From Novosphingobium pentaromativorans US6-1 (GTDB lineage Bacteria; Pseudomonadota; Alphaproteobacteria; Sphingomonadales; Sphingomonadaceae): a DNA stretch of 64,000 nucleotides. The notes below the pieces were generated by a model. That model was not told the origin of the DNA and searched no databases. It saw nothing but the letters and a program-made list of their open reading frames with translations. The position numbers were made by a program, and so were the translations under genes. The stretch covers positions 1,939,501 through 2,003,500 of the forward strand of contig NZ_CP009291.1 of the NCBI RefSeq assembly GCF_000767465.1. Reading direction: 5' to 3'. This document shows, one piece after another, positions 9,019 through 17,690 of the stretch. Numbering within the stretch: the stretch's first letter is position 1; each line of letters begins with the position of its first letter.

Positions 9019-10344
9019 TCAGAGCGCGCCGGCGAAGCGCAGCGCTTCGCCGCGGGCGGCATTGGCAAGCTGGCCTTCCCACATTGCCGAATGGCCGCGG
9101 ATGATCGTGCCGACGACTCGGCCCTGCAGTTCCATCCCGGTGAAGGGCGACCAGCCGCAGCGGCTTTCCACCCAGTCCTCGCTGATCGTGAAAGTGCCCT
9201 TGCGGTCGACCACGGTGAAGTCGGCGTCATAGCCGGTGGCGATACGGCCCTTGCCGACGAGCCCGAAGACCCGCTGCACCCCGCTGGAAGTCATGTCGAT
9301 CAGGCGCTCCAGCGTCATGTTGCCCTTGGCGACATGATCCAGCATCAGCGGCAGCAGGGTCTGCACGCCGGGCATCCCCGAGGGGCTGTTCGGATAAGTC
9401 TTCGCCTTTTCTTCCTTGGTGTGCGGCGCGTGATCCGAACCGATGACGTCGGGCACGCCCTGGCGCAACCAGTGCCACAGGCCCGCGACATGTTCGGAAG
9501 AGCGGATCGGCGGGTTCATCTGGGCATAGGAGCCCAGGCGCGGGTAGGCGTCCTCGGCCGCCAGCGTGAGGTGCTGCGGCGTCACTTCGCAAGTCGCCAC
9601 ATCGCGGTGCTGGGCGATCAGCTCCAGTTCGGCCGGGGTGGTGACGTGCAGGATGTGAATCGGACGCTTCGCTTCGCGCGCCAAGCGCAGGATGCGCTTC
9701 GTCGCCAGCATCGCGCTCTCGTCGTCGCGCCACACCGGGTGGCTGGAGGGATCGCCCTCGACGCGCAAGTGCTTGCGCGCGTTCATGCGCTCCTCGTCCT
9801 CGGCATGGATGGCTACGCGGCGGCGGCCGTGGGCCAGCACGCGGGCAAGCTGCTCATCCTCGGCGACGAGCAGGCTGCCGGTCGAGGCGCCCATGAAGAT
9901 CTTGACGCCGGCCGTGCCCGGTATGCGCTCCAGCTCGCCCAATTCCTCGGCATTTTCCGCCGTTGCGCCGACGTAGAAGGCGTGGTCGCAGTACATGCGG
10001 TGACGGGCGCGATCGAGCTTGTCGTGCACGCGCATCACGCTGTCGGTGTTGGGCGAGGTGTTGGGCATCTCGAAGACGGCGGTAATGCCGCCCATCACAG
10101 CGGCGCGGCTGCCGCTCTCGAGGTCTTCCTTGTGCTCGAGGCCCGGCTCGCGGAAGTGGACCTGGCTGTCGATCACGCCGGGCAGCACATCGAGCCCGGT
10201 GCAGTCGATCCGCCGCTCGGCATCGGGATAGCTGCCCACGCCGACGATCTTGCCGTCGCGCACCGCGACGTCGGCGACGCCGGAGCCGTTGGGCGTGTGG
10301 ACCGTGCCGCCTGAAAGGACGAGTTCGGGTGCGCTGGCGGTCAT
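9019..10344 (-). CDS. pyrC: Dihydroorotase (cyclic amidohydrolase family)
   Basis: A 441-residue amidohydrolase that would interconvert carbamoyl-aspartate and dihydroorotate in pyrimidine synthesis. The first metal-binding motif reads 'IDSQVHFREPGLEHKED': the usual first histidine of the H-x-H pair is a glutamine (Gln61), while His63 and the substrate arginine are kept. Later motifs 'HAEDEER', 'HILHVTTPAEL', 'TCEVTPQHL' and 'GSDHAPHTKEEK' are intact. The start ATG at 10344 fits the family; a longer open frame upstream has no support. pyrB is not adjacent. Allantoinase is the main alternative, but the motif set fits dihydroorotase better. Confidence 0.85.
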   Translation of the reverse strand: MTASAPELVLSGGTVHTPNGSGVADVAVRDGKIVGVGSYPDAERRIDCTGLDVLPGVIDSQVHFREPGLEHKEDLESGSRAAVMGGITAVFEMPNTSPNTDSVMRVHDKLDRARHRMYCDHAFYVGATAENAEELGELERIPGTAGVKIFMGASTGSLLVAEDEQLARVLAHGRRRVAIHAEDEERMNARKHLRVEGDPSSHPVWRDDESAMLATKRILRLAREAKRPIHILHVTTPAELELIAQHRDVATCEVTPQHLTLAAEDAYPRLGSYAQMNPPIRSSEHVAGLWHWLRQGVPDVIGSDHAPHTKEEKAKTYPNSPSGMPGVQTLLPLMLDHVAKGNMTLERLIDMTSSGVQRVFGLVGKGRIATGYDADFTVVDRKGTFTISEDWVESRCGWSPFTGMELQGRVVGTIIRGHSAMWEGQLANAARGEALRFAGAL

Positions 10345-10468
10345 GGGGGCCTCTTTACTGGTGACATGGACGGGCTCGGGTCGATTCCGGCGCAAGCACC
10401 GGTTCGGCCCACAGCCGGGAACTAGGCGTCCCGGGCCGCGTGCGCAAGGATGAGCAGGCGATTGACGC

Positions 10469-11149
10469 CTAGCCGCCCCGCCCCTTGCGCAGGAGCGCCT
10501 GGCAGAACGCATCGAGATCGTCGATGTCGACGTCGAGCACCTCGTTCCAGTCGGCCAGGACCGTTTCGATGTCGTCGCGGGTATAGGCGGGCGCAAGCGG
10601 CGGCGGGACGCGCACCGGAACGTGCGGCCAGGGATGCCCGGTCATATTGTTGTAGAGCCATCCGGTCGCCGCCAGCGCCGCGACATTGGCGGCGATGGAG
10701 CCGATCCAGGCCCATTGCCAATGCTCTGCGCCTGCCGCGCCCAGCGCATAAAGAAGCGCGCAGGCACCGCCCGGCGGATGCAGGCAGCGCAGCAGCGACA
10801 TCAGCGCGATCGCGATGCCCAGTGCGATGCTCGCGGCCAGCCATGGTACGCCGACCGCATGGCCAACGGCCAGTCCTACCGCAGCGGAAACCAGGTCGCC
10901 GCCGATCACCGGCCACGGCTGTGCCAGCGGGCTGGCCGGAACGCAGAAGACAAGCACCGCCGAAGCCCCGAGCGGCGCGACGAGCAGCGGCAGCGGCAGG
11001 GGAAGTGCGCTGACACCCAGCAGCATGGCCGTCAGCCCGGCGGCCAGCGCAATCGCCAGCGCCGCCCCCAGCGCGCCGCGCAGCCAGCCAAGGTGACCGA
11101 CCGCCGCCTGCGGTACCGGCGCGGCAAGGTTTCGGAGCCATCCAAGCAT
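10469..11149 (-). CDS. HPP family integral membrane protein
   Basis: About 226 residues with four to five predicted transmembrane helices and the family signature 'CLHPPGGACAL'. A preceding 'VAPLGASAVLVF' segment is also typical of the HPP family, some of whose members in cyanobacteria and plant plastids move nitrite. The hydrophilic C-terminal 50 residues end in an Asp-rich segment. A second in-frame ATG at 11254 would add 35 residues lacking family character. The 11149 start is preferred but has a weak ribosome site. The cargo is unknown. Confidence 0.75.
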   Translation of the reverse strand: MLGWLRNLAAPVPQAAVGHLGWLRGALGAALAIALAAGLTAMLLGVSALPLPLPLLVAPLGASAVLVFCVPASPLAQPWPVIGGDLVSAAVGLAVGHAVGVPWLAASIALGIAIALMSLLRCLHPPGGACALLYALGAAGAEHWQWAWIGSIAANVAALAATGWLYNNMTGHPWPHVPVRVPPPLAPAYTRDDIETVLADWNEVLDVDIDDLDAFCQALLRKGRGG

Positions 11150-11260
11150 GGTGCGCCCTGTGCCCGCTGCGCCCCAAGGCGGCCAGCGAGATCTTCTTTG
11201 GTATGCCCAGCTGAGACTTTGACCCTTCGTCAAGACGCCGCCGTCCGTCGCCATCCCACG

Positions 11261-11295
11261 AAAAAGACCCGGCCTGCCGCGAGGCAGACCGGGTC
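11261..11295 (-). terminator. Rho-independent terminator of the pirin-nitroreductase operon
   Basis: Read on the minus strand, a GC-rich stem (arms 11295-11283 and 11278-11266, one mismatch) with a short loop is followed directly by five T residues (11265-11261). It lies 72 bases past the nitroreductase stop and just upstream of the HPP gene, so it should separate the two transcripts. Confidence 0.8.
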
Positions 11296-11367
11296 GGTCG
11301 AAGCGTTCCGATGTGGGGGAGGGGAAGGGTCGGAACGCCTCTGAGGGGTAGGGTCAGCGCCTGAGGA

Positions 11368-11946
11368 TCAGGCGAACTTGCCGGCGCGAACGATCTCGGA
11401 AACCGGCTTGCGGCCGACCGCGACTTCGCGCTCCTGCAGGAACTCGGGCAGTGCTTCCTTCGGGCCCTTGCGGCCGATGACGAATGCGGCTTCGAGGCGG
11501 TGATCCTCGGGGATGCCCAGCGCGGCTTCAGCCTCGCCGAACTTGATGCCGGTCATGCCGTGGGTGTGATAGCCCATGGCCTGTGCCTGGATGGCGGCCA
11601 GGGCCCAGGCAGCGCCTGCGTCGAAGCTGTGGCTGTGGTTGTCGGAGTTGCCCTTGTCCGAGCGCATGTACTTGTCGGAAACGACGAAGACGAGCGCCGA
11701 GGCTTCCTTCGCCCAGCCCTGGTTGAATTCGACGAGCTGCGAGAGCAGCAGGTCCCAGTTGGCGTCGCCCTTGCGGGCATAGAGGAAGGTCCAGGGCTGC
11801 ACGTTGTAGGCCGAGGGAGCCCAGCCGGCAGCTTCGAGGATTACATCGAGGTCTTCCTGCGGAATCTCGCTGCCGTCGAACGCGCGGGGGGACCAGCGCT
11901 CGACAATCAGCTTTTCGATCTTCGGATGGGCAATGCGTCCGGTCAT
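11368..11946 (-). CDS. Nitroreductase-family flavoprotein
   Basis: A 192-residue FMN-dependent oxidoreductase of the NfsB/FRP superfamily. 'ERWSPRAFDG' near residues 17-26 provides the conserved phosphate-binding Arg/Ser pair, and 'AAGWAPSAYNVQPWTFLYAR' matches the flavin-binding loop of the family. 'GAAWALAAIQAQAMGYHTHGM' precedes the dimer helix. Such enzymes reduce quinones, nitro compounds or flavins with NAD(P)H. An AAGGATC ribosome site defines the start. It lies 43 bases after the pirin gene, on the same transcript, and its own terminator follows. Confidence 0.88.
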   Translation of the reverse strand: MTGRIAHPKIEKLIVERWSPRAFDGSEIPQEDLDVILEAAGWAPSAYNVQPWTFLYARKGDANWDLLLSQLVEFNQGWAKEASALVFVVSDKYMRSDKGNSDNHSHSFDAGAAWALAAIQAQAMGYHTHGMTGIKFGEAEAALGIPEDHRLEAAFVIGRKGPKEALPEFLQEREVAVGRKPVSEIVRAGKFA

Positions 11947-11989
11947 GTCTTGATCCTTCAAATGGAATTTGTTGGGAGAGTGGGAGGCT

Positions 11990-12688
11990 TCAGGCTGCAT
12001 CGACGAGAACCAGTTCGGCATCCTCGAGTGCAGTTACGGTAATGGTATCGATTCCGGTCACGGCAACCCCGTCGCGGGCATTCGCCTCGACATCGCCGAC
12101 GCGGATGCGGCCGGTAGCGGGCACGAGATAGGCATGGCGGCCCGCGGCCGTCGCGTAAGTCACGCTGTCGCCTGCCTTCACCGTCGCGCCCAGCACGCGG
12201 GCATCGGCGCGGATCGGCAGCGCGTCCTCGTCGCCGGCCTTGCCGCTGGCGAGCGTGACGAAGCGGCCGGCGCGGTCGTCCTTGGGGAAGGGACGTGCGC
12301 CCCAGTCCGGATCTCCGCCACGCTCGTCGGGCAGGATCCAGATCTGGAACACGGTCGTATCCTCGTCCTCGAGATTGAACTCGGAATGGACGATGCCCGA
12401 ACCCGCGCTCATCACCTGGACGTCGCCGGCGCCGGTGCGGCCCTTGTTGCCGAGGCTGTCCTGGTGGGTGATCGCTCCGGTGCGGACATAAGTGACGATT
12501 TCCATGTCGCGATGCGGATGCGGCGGAAACCCGGACCGGGGAGCGATGGTATCGTCGTTCCAGACCCTGAGACGGCCCCAGTTGGTCCGCGCCGGATCGT
12601 GATAGTCGGCAAAGGAGAAGTGATGATGCGCATCGAGCCAGCCATGGTTGGCGGCCCCGATCGTGTCGAAGGGGCGGAGTTCAATCAT
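11990..12688 (-). CDS. Pirin-family bicupin (YhaK-like)
   Basis: A 232-residue pirin. The N-terminal cupin has the metal ligands His57 and His59 in 'FPPHPHRDMEIVTY', and His101 and Glu103 in '[10 protein letters not shown]'. Bacterial relatives such as YhaK and YhhW bind a transition metal; YhhW-type proteins have quercetinase activity. A strong AAGGAGTG ribosome site fixes the ATG at 12688. It is the first gene of an operon with a nitroreductase and faces a divergent LysR gene, which suggests control by oxidative or electrophilic stress. Two further pirin genes occur at the right end of the window; the partial one at 63498 is a close paralogue of this protein. Confidence 0.9.
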   Translation of the reverse strand: MIELRPFDTIGAANHGWLDAHHHFSFADYHDPARTNWGRLRVWNDDTIAPRSGFPPHPHRDMEIVTYVRTGAITHQDSLGNKGRTGAGDVQVMSAGSGIVHSEFNLEDEDTTVFQIWILPDERGGDPDWGARPFPKDDRAGRFVTLASGKAGDEDALPIRADARVLGATVKAGDSVTYATAAGRHAYLVPATGRIRVGDVEANARDGVAVTGIDTITVTALEDAELVLVDAA

Positions 12689-12808
12689 CGCTTGCACTCC
12701 TTTCTCTGAAGGCGTTGACGGCCGCTGCACTTGCAGGTCCGGCCAGTGTTCGCGCCTCAGATAGGCCTTGCAGGCATCTCGGATAATTGTGATAAAATCG
12801 ACTGAAAT

Positions 12809-12825
12809 GTTCGAAAAAGTCGAAC
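12809..12825. promoter_or_regulatory. Candidate LysR operator between divergent pirin and lysR genes
   Basis: A perfect palindrome, GTTCGA-(5)-TCGAAC, lies in the 149-base gap between the divergent genes and includes a T-N11-A core as expected for LysR-type binding. It ends 13 bases before the regulator's ATG, so it could serve autorepression while flanking DNA serves activation of the pirin operon. An AT-rich stretch (12783-12808) beside it may hold the promoters. Confidence 0.5.
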
Positions 12826-12837
12826 GAAAGAGGTTCC

Positions 12838-13743
12838 ATGCCCGATATCGCCCCGCCCAGCCTCGATCACTTGCGCTGCTTCCTTGCCGTGGTCGACGAA
12901 GGCAGCTTCAACCGCGCCGCAAAGAAGCTCGGCCGGGCCATCTCGGTGGTCAGCTACGCCATCTCGCAACTCGAAAGCCAACTCGACGTGACGCTGTTCG
13001 ACCGCGAGGGATCGCGCAAGCCGCAGTTGACAGAAGCCGGCAAGGCGCTGTTGACCGAGGCCATCGCCATTTCCGACGACGTCGATGCCCTCCTCGCCAA
13101 AGTGCGAAGCCTGCGCCAGGGGCTGGAACCGGAACTTTCGCTGGCAGTCGATGTCATGGTTCCCGGCCCCGTCCTCGCCTCGTTGCTTGGCGCCTTCCAG
13201 GTAATGTTCCCGAGTGTGCCCCTGCGCCTGCATGTCGAGGCGCTGGGCGCGGTCGCAAGCCTCATTCTCGATGGCAAGGCAACCCTCGCCATCGCCGGAC
13301 CGGACATCCAGGACCTGCCGGAACTGCAACGCGAAACCGTGGGCTCGGTGGAAATGGTCCCGGTTGCCGCGCCTTCCCATCCCCTCGCCCGTGCAGAGGC
13401 GATCGCACCGGGCGAATCGCGCAAACACCTGCAACTCGTCCTCACCGACCGCTCACCGCTGACCGCGGGGCGCGATTTTTCCGTGTTCAGCCCCCGCACC
13501 TGGCGGCTTGCCGATCTCGGAGCCAAGCACGTGCTGCTCAAGGAAGGGATCGGCTGGGGCTCGATGCCCCGCCATGCCGTGACGGCCGACCTCGAAAGCG
13601 GCGCGCTTGTCGAACTGCACCTGCCGGAGCGCCCCCCGCTCGACTATTCGCTGGTCGCCTTGTGGCGCAAGGACTGCCCGCCCGGCCCCGCTGCGCTCTG
13701 GGTCCTCGACGAGGTCCGCGAGAGGCTTTCCCCGGGCGTGTAA
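12838..13743 (+). CDS. LysR-family transcriptional regulator
   Basis: A 301-residue regulator. Residues 6-65 form the winged helix-turn-helix ('HLRCFLAVVDEGSFNRAAKK' and 'VVSYAISQLESQL'), followed by a linker helix and a periplasmic-binding-like effector domain from about residue 95. It is transcribed away from the pirin-nitroreductase operon, the classical arrangement for a LysR activator and its target. The ATG has an AAGAGG ribosome site. The effector is unknown; given the targets, an oxidant or quinone-like molecule is an inference. Confidence 0.9.
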   Translation: MPDIAPPSLDHLRCFLAVVDEGSFNRAAKKLGRAISVVSYAISQLESQLDVTLFDREGSRKPQLTEAGKALLTEAIAISDDVDALLAKVRSLRQGLEPELSLAVDVMVPGPVLASLLGAFQVMFPSVPLRLHVEALGAVASLILDGKATLAIAGPDIQDLPELQRETVGSVEMVPVAAPSHPLARAEAIAPGESRKHLQLVLTDRSPLTAGRDFSVFSPRTWRLADLGAKHVLLKEGIGWGSMPRHAVTADLESGALVELHLPERPPLDYSLVALWRKDCPPGPAALWVLDEVRERLSPGV

Positions 13744-13794
13744 AAATGCCTGCAAGCCCTTGCCGACTTCGCAGAAATACTCATCTTGGGGGGC

Positions 13795-14541
13795 ATGTCA
13801 GCGACACGTCTATTCGAGCGCGCCGTGCTGCGGCTCTCCCCCCGCGAAAATTCAGGCGAAGATGTCGCCGATTTCCTTCAGGGCCTCGTCACTTCCGATA
13901 TCAAGGGCAAGCTCCCGGTGTGGGCGGGCCTGCTCTCTCCGCAGGGCAAGGTCCTGTTCGATTTCATCGTCTGGCCCTCGGGCAAGGACCTGCTGATCGA
14001 TTGCGAGGCGGAATTCGCCGATGCCCTGGCCAGGCGCCTCTCGATGTATCGGCTGCGCCGCGCCATCGACATTGCCCGCGACGAGAAGCTGGCCGTACAC
14101 TGGCGCCCCCATGTGGGCGACGGCGCCGCCCCCGACCCGCGCCTGGCGGCGCTGGGCGAGCGCTGGATTTCCTCCATCGACACGACCGACGAGCATGAGC
14201 TGGAAAGCGCCGACGAAGCGTGGCGCGCGCACCGCCTGCGTTTCGGGGTGACGGAAGGCCGGGCGGAACTGGGCGATGGCACGACGCTCTGGCTGGAATG
14301 CAACGCCGCCGAGCTGCACGGCGTGAGTTTCGCGAAGGGCTGTTACGTCGGTCAGGAAAACACCGCGCGCATGAACTGGCGCCAGAAGGTCAATCGCCGC
14401 CTGATCGTGCTGCCTCTGGCCGAATCGGACGAGAAGCGGCAGCGGATCGCCTATCCCGACCTCGGCCTTGCCGTGGACCATGCAAGGACGGACAGCATCG
14501 CGGCCGCCCGCTGGCCGGGCTGGCTCAAGCTCGAGGCATGA
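13795..14541 (+). CDS. ygfZ: Folate-binding YgfZ/GcvT-like protein
   Basis: A 248-residue protein of the YgfZ family, which uses tetrahydrofolate to support assembly or repair of iron-sulfur clusters in enzymes such as MiaB. The family hallmark 'KGCYVGQE' is present with Cys183, followed by 'TARMNWRQKVNRRL'. The N-terminal half carries the GcvT-like fold ('DFLQGLVTSDI', 'LLSPQGKVLFDF'). The ATG at 13795 was preferred over an in-frame TTG nine bases upstream. It is 51 bases after lysR on the same strand. Confidence 0.9.
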   Translation: MSATRLFERAVLRLSPRENSGEDVADFLQGLVTSDIKGKLPVWAGLLSPQGKVLFDFIVWPSGKDLLIDCEAEFADALARRLSMYRLRRAIDIARDEKLAVHWRPHVGDGAAPDPRLAALGERWISSIDTTDEHELESADEAWRAHRLRFGVTEGRAELGDGTTLWLECNAAELHGVSFAKGCYVGQENTARMNWRQKVNRRLIVLPLAESDEKRQRIAYPDLGLAVDHARTDSIAAARWPGWLKLEA

Positions 14542-14582
14542 CCCTGCGCGCGGCAACTGTCAGTCGCCGCAGGCCCCTCGCT

Positions 14583-15134
14583 TCAGAGTGACACCAGGGT
14601 CGGTTGGACGCACGGGCTCGTGCGGCGTTCGAGTTCTGCCACGTAGATCCGCGCGGTGGTTTCCATGCCCAACCCGGCGCGGTAGAGCGAATGGACCCGT
14701 CCGGTATCGTGGAATCCGGCAGATTCGAGTGCCTTGGCCGGCGCGCTGTTGTCCACGAAGTGATTCGCGTAAACCTTGCGATAGCCAAGCGTGCGGGCCT
14801 GGTTCAGGACTGCACGCACTGCTTCTGCCGCATAGCCGCGGCCGCGGAAGCGCGGGACGATCCAATAGCCCATCTCGATGCGGTCGCCTTCGCGGGCAAA
14901 GCCGATTCCGCCTACCAGTTCCGCACCCCTGGCGGATCGCAGGTACATGACGAAATGGGGCAAGCGCGGATCGCGAGGGCGCTCGAGAAACTCGCGCACT
15001 TCTCCGGCCGTGCGCGGCAAAGGCGCGAAGTAGGCGTCCGGCTGGACATCGTCATCCTCGAACACCTCGAGCAGATCCTCAAGGTCTTCAGGCCAACCGG
15101 GTCTTAAAAACAGTCTCTCCGTGCGGACGAACAT
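14583..15134 (-). CDS. GNAT acetyltransferase, RimJ/RimL type
   Basis: A 183-residue N-acetyltransferase of the GNAT superfamily. It begins 'TERLFLRPGWPEDLEDLL', the usual opening of RimJ/RimL-like enzymes, and has the acetyl-CoA loop 'RFRGRGYAAEA' preceded by 'EMGYWIVP' and followed by 'YANHFVDNSAPAKALESAGF'. The substrate may be an N-terminal amine of a protein or a small amine. The neighbour at 15372 is a clear paralogue sharing the same opening and core. The gene is convergent with ygfZ. Confidence 0.88.
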   Translation of the reverse strand: MFVRTERLFLRPGWPEDLEDLLEVFEDDDVQPDAYFAPLPRTAGEVREFLERPRDPRLPHFVMYLRSARGAELVGGIGFAREGDRIEMGYWIVPRFRGRGYAAEAVRAVLNQARTLGYRKVYANHFVDNSAPAKALESAGFHDTGRVHSLYRAGLGMETTARIYVAELERRTSPCVQPTLVSL

Positions 15135-15371
15135 TTCACGGTTCTCCGTAATTATATGTCCCGTGATTTCAGCTTTTCCTGATTGGCACGCAGCGGTACG
15201 CCCAATCGGGTTCAGGCCGAACTCTCTCCCTTTTTAACCCTGACCGCGCCACATTAAGAAATTATGGCAATCTGCCTCAGGGCATCCCCTTATCCAACAT
15301 TCCAGCCGGAATTTCAGCAAAAATCTTGCGGGAACCGCGCCCCGGAGCGGGACGCGGCCGCGCAAGACCCG

Positions 15372-15959
15372 TCAGGCGGCACACTTTTGGTCTTCGTTTG
15401 CCGCCAAGCCATTCATTTCATCGTCAAAGCCGCCCGAGCCTGCCGGGGCCAGGACATATTCCCGGGCCGGGAAAACCCGCTTGTGCACAGCGCTGTAACG
15501 CTCGGCAACGCGTCCGGTTCGCCGGAAACCCGCACCGTGCAGGACACGGCCCGAAGCCGGACTGTCGACGAAATGGTTGGCGACGATTCGCGCATGGCCA
15601 AGCGACCATGCCAGTTCCACAACCGCCTTCACGGCTTCGCGGGCATAGCCCCGGCCACGCTGCTCGCGTGCAATCCAGTAATACAGCTCCACATCGTCGT
15701 CGCGGCGGGCGAGGCCGACGCAGCCAACAATCAGGGCACCGTCGGCACCGGGAACGGTGATGACGAACTGCGGCAGGGCGTGAGCCTGCTCATGCGTGAC
15801 GAAGCGCAGGGCATCGTCGTGGGCGCACGGCCAGCACGTGCTGGCAAGATTGCATGCAGCGCTGTCGTGCGCGATCAATGTTTCCAGCTCCTGCAGGTCT
15901 TCCGGCCAGGCCGGGCGCAGGAACAGCCTATCGCTGCGAATGAACACTTCGGTCTCCAC
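15372..15959 (-). CDS. GNAT acetyltransferase, paralogue of the downstream gene
   Basis: A 195-residue GNAT enzyme. 'SDRLFLRPAWPEDLQELE', 'ELYYWIAREQRGRGYAREA' and 'ANHFVDSPASGRVLHGAGF' align segment by segment with the gene at 14583, so the two arose by tandem duplication. The acetyl-CoA loop 'QRGRGYA' is intact. The central section, with several cysteines, differs between the copies, which suggests different substrates. A 237-base spacer separates the two genes, so they may have separate promoters. Confidence 0.86.
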   Translation of the reverse strand: METEVFIRSDRLFLRPAWPEDLQELETLIAHDSAACNLASTCWPCAHDDALRFVTHEQAHALPQFVITVPGADGALIVGCVGLARRDDDVELYYWIAREQRGRGYAREAVKAVVELAWSLGHARIVANHFVDSPASGRVLHGAGFRRTGRVAERYSAVHKRVFPAREYVLAPAGSGGFDDEMNGLAANEDQKCAA

Positions 15960-16105
15960 TCATCAGTCCCGGGCCCGCATAGCGCAGGCACGTGACATTG
16001 ACGTTACGCCCGAGTCCTCAAGCACAAGGATGCCGCCGCGGATTGGACAATTGCGGAAAATGCATCCGCATCGGCTCGATACGGGCAACGGGAGAGGGAG
16101 ATACG

Positions 16106-16138
16106 AAAAGAGGGAGACGGGCAGGGGCCCTCTCCCTC
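16106..16138 (-). terminator. Rho-independent terminator after rpmA
   Basis: On the minus strand an 8-bp stem (GAGGGAGA paired with TCTCCCTC, arms 16138-16131 and 16117-16110), with a GC-rich 13-base loop, is followed by TTTT. It lies about 70 bases beyond the rpmA stop and should end the rplU-rpmA transcript. Confidence 0.78.
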
Positions 16139-16206
16139 ATTCTGCCGGACTTGTGCAGTCCGGCGGGGGCCATCCCGTCAGGATGGCCCTTTGCAAGACC
16201 ATCCGA

Positions 16207-16476
16207 TTATTCGGCGGCTTCAGCCATTACGTCTACGGAGACGTATTTGCGGCCCTGCTTGCCGTCGTGGAAGCGCACGCGACCTTCGGCGGTGGCGAAC
16301 AGGGTGTGATCCTTGCCCATGCCTACGTTCACGCCCGGGTACACGCGGGTGCCGCGCTGACGCACGATGATGTTGCCGCCGATCACTTCCTGACCGCCGA
16401 ACTTCTTCACGCCGAGGCGGCGACCTGCTGAGTCGCGACCGTTACGCGACGAGCCGCCTGCTTTCTTATGTGCCAT
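16207..16476 (-). CDS. rpmA: 50S ribosomal protein L27
   Basis: An 89-residue L27. It opens '[20 protein letters not shown]', the conserved N-terminal arm that reaches the peptidyl-transferase centre of the large subunit. There is no Firmicute-type cleavable leader. It lies 26 bases after rplU in the conserved rplU-rpmA order; obgE is not in this stretch. Confidence 0.98.
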   Translation of the reverse strand: MAHKKAGGSSRNGRDSAGRRLGVKKFGGQEVIGGNIIVRQRGTRVYPGVNVGMGKDHTLFATAEGRVRFHDGKQGRKYVSVDVMAEAAE

Positions 16477-16502
16477 TGCTCAGTTCCTTCCGAAGTCTGG
16501 GC

Positions 16503-16799
16503 TCAGCCGACCGACACGATGCGCAGCAGGGTCATCTGCTGGCGGTGGCCGTTCTTGCGACGGTAGTTGTGACGACGGCGCTTCTTGAACACCATGACCT
16601 TCTCGCTCTTGGCCTGAGCGATGATCTCGGCCGAAACCTTGATCTTCGAGGCGTCAGCAACTTCGCCGTCCTTGCCTGCGAGCAGAACGTCGCCCAGGGT
16701 AATGGTCTCACCGGCTTCACCAGCCAGCTTTTCGACCGCGATCTTGTCTCCGGCGGCAACCCGGTATTGCTTGCCGCCCGTGCGCACAACTGCGAACAT
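16503..16799 (-). CDS. rplU: 50S ribosomal protein L21
   Basis: A 98-residue L21, a 23S rRNA-binding protein of the large subunit. '[14 protein letters not shown]' at the start and '[20 protein letters not shown]' near the end are invariant family segments. First gene of the rplU-rpmA operon. Its promoter should lie in 16800-17060, a region shared with the divergent lipoprotein gene. Confidence 0.98.
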   Translation of the reverse strand: MFAVVRTGGKQYRVAAGDKIAVEKLAGEAGETITLGDVLLAGKDGEVADASKIKVSAEIIAQAKSEKVMVFKKRRRHNYRRKNGHRQQMTLLRIVSVG

Positions 16800-17061
16800 G
16801 GTGCCCTTACCTAATCTCAAATTGCCCGAAAACGAGCCGAAACAACCTTGCCCCGGCCGCTCTGGTCCAGGAAGAACCGTGGAGCCTTGCGGGCGACGCG
16901 CCGGACACCCCACCTGATGCGGGGGCCGGAAAGAGTGCGTGCCGTTAGTCCAAGGCCTGAGTCGTGTCAACCAGAGTCTGGCGATTGAAGGCAATTGCCC
17001 TGCACCGACGACCTCGCGTTTCCCCCCTCGCGCGGGGGCCATCCCGTGCTATGGCAGGGCC

Positions 17062-17598
17062 ATGATCCGCGCAACTGAACGCCTGTTCCTGTCCGCCGCC
17101 CTGCCCGCCGTGCTGGCGGCCTGTTCCACCACCAGCGGCTATCCCTCGCTCGCCCAGCGCGACGTCGAGCGAATCGGCGGCTCCGCCACGCCGATCGCCG
17201 GCGAGCAGACGCCCGAGGAGCCCGCCCTGCCCCCGGCCAGCGCAGACCTTGTCACCCGGCTCGACGGGCTGGTCGCCGCCGCGCAACAGACCGACGCGCA
17301 GTTCAAGGAGCAGCAGGGCCCTGCCGAGCGCGCCGTTGCTGGCGCCGCCGGCGCGGCCGTCACCAGCGACAGCTGGGCCACGGCGCAGATCGCCCTCGCC
17401 GCCCTCGAATCGCGCCGCGGGGCGACCGTGGCCCCGCTCGCCGAACTTGACACGCTCTATGCCGAGGCGCGCGATGCCGCCCCGCTCGAACCCTCGCCCA
17501 GCGCCCAGGCCATCGAGAAGTCCCGCACCCAGGTCAGCGACATCGTCGCGCGTCAGGACGGCGTGATCGAAAGCCTCGCCGCGCGCCTGCGCAGCTGA
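17062..17598 (+). CDS. Small helical lipoprotein of unknown function
   Basis: A 178-residue protein with a lipoprotein signal ending 'LPAVLAAC' (Cys21). The mature part is almost entirely helical and rich in Ala, Glu and Gln, with likely coiled-coil segments at about residues 70-100 and 150-178. The ATG at 17062 starts the signal peptide directly; upstream sequence in frame is not protein-like. I do not recognise the family. It is divergent from rplU and convergent with the membrane protein at 17691. Confidence 0.72.
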   Translation: MIRATERLFLSAALPAVLAACSTTSGYPSLAQRDVERIGGSATPIAGEQTPEEPALPPASADLVTRLDGLVAAAQQTDAQFKEQQGPAERAVAGAAGAAVTSDSWATAQIALAALESRRGATVAPLAELDTLYAEARDAAPLEPSPSAQAIEKSRTQVSDIVARQDGVIESLAARLRS

Positions 17599-17617
17599 AG
17601 CAGCTTCCCGGACATGC

Positions 17618-17647
17618 GAAAACCCCTCCCTCTTGCGAGGGAGGGGT
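17618..17647 (-). terminator. Rho-independent terminator of the 17.7-kb membrane protein gene
   Basis: On the minus strand a perfect 11-bp stem (17647-17637 with 17632-17622) and a 4-base loop are followed by TTTT. It lies 44 bases past the stop of the minus-strand gene at 17691 and 24 bases past the plus-strand lipoprotein gene, so it may serve as a barrier for both. Confidence 0.82.
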
Positions 17648-17690
17648 CTCCGAACGACCATCCGAAGATGGAACCTGAAAGCCCCCCGGC

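Noticed and set aside
16145-16195. A second hairpin after rpmA (GGCCATCC-(5)-GGATGGCC near 16170-16190)
   Set aside because: The stem is good but the T-run on either side is poor, and the hairpin at 16106-16138 has the proper TTTT. It was not listed as a separate terminator.
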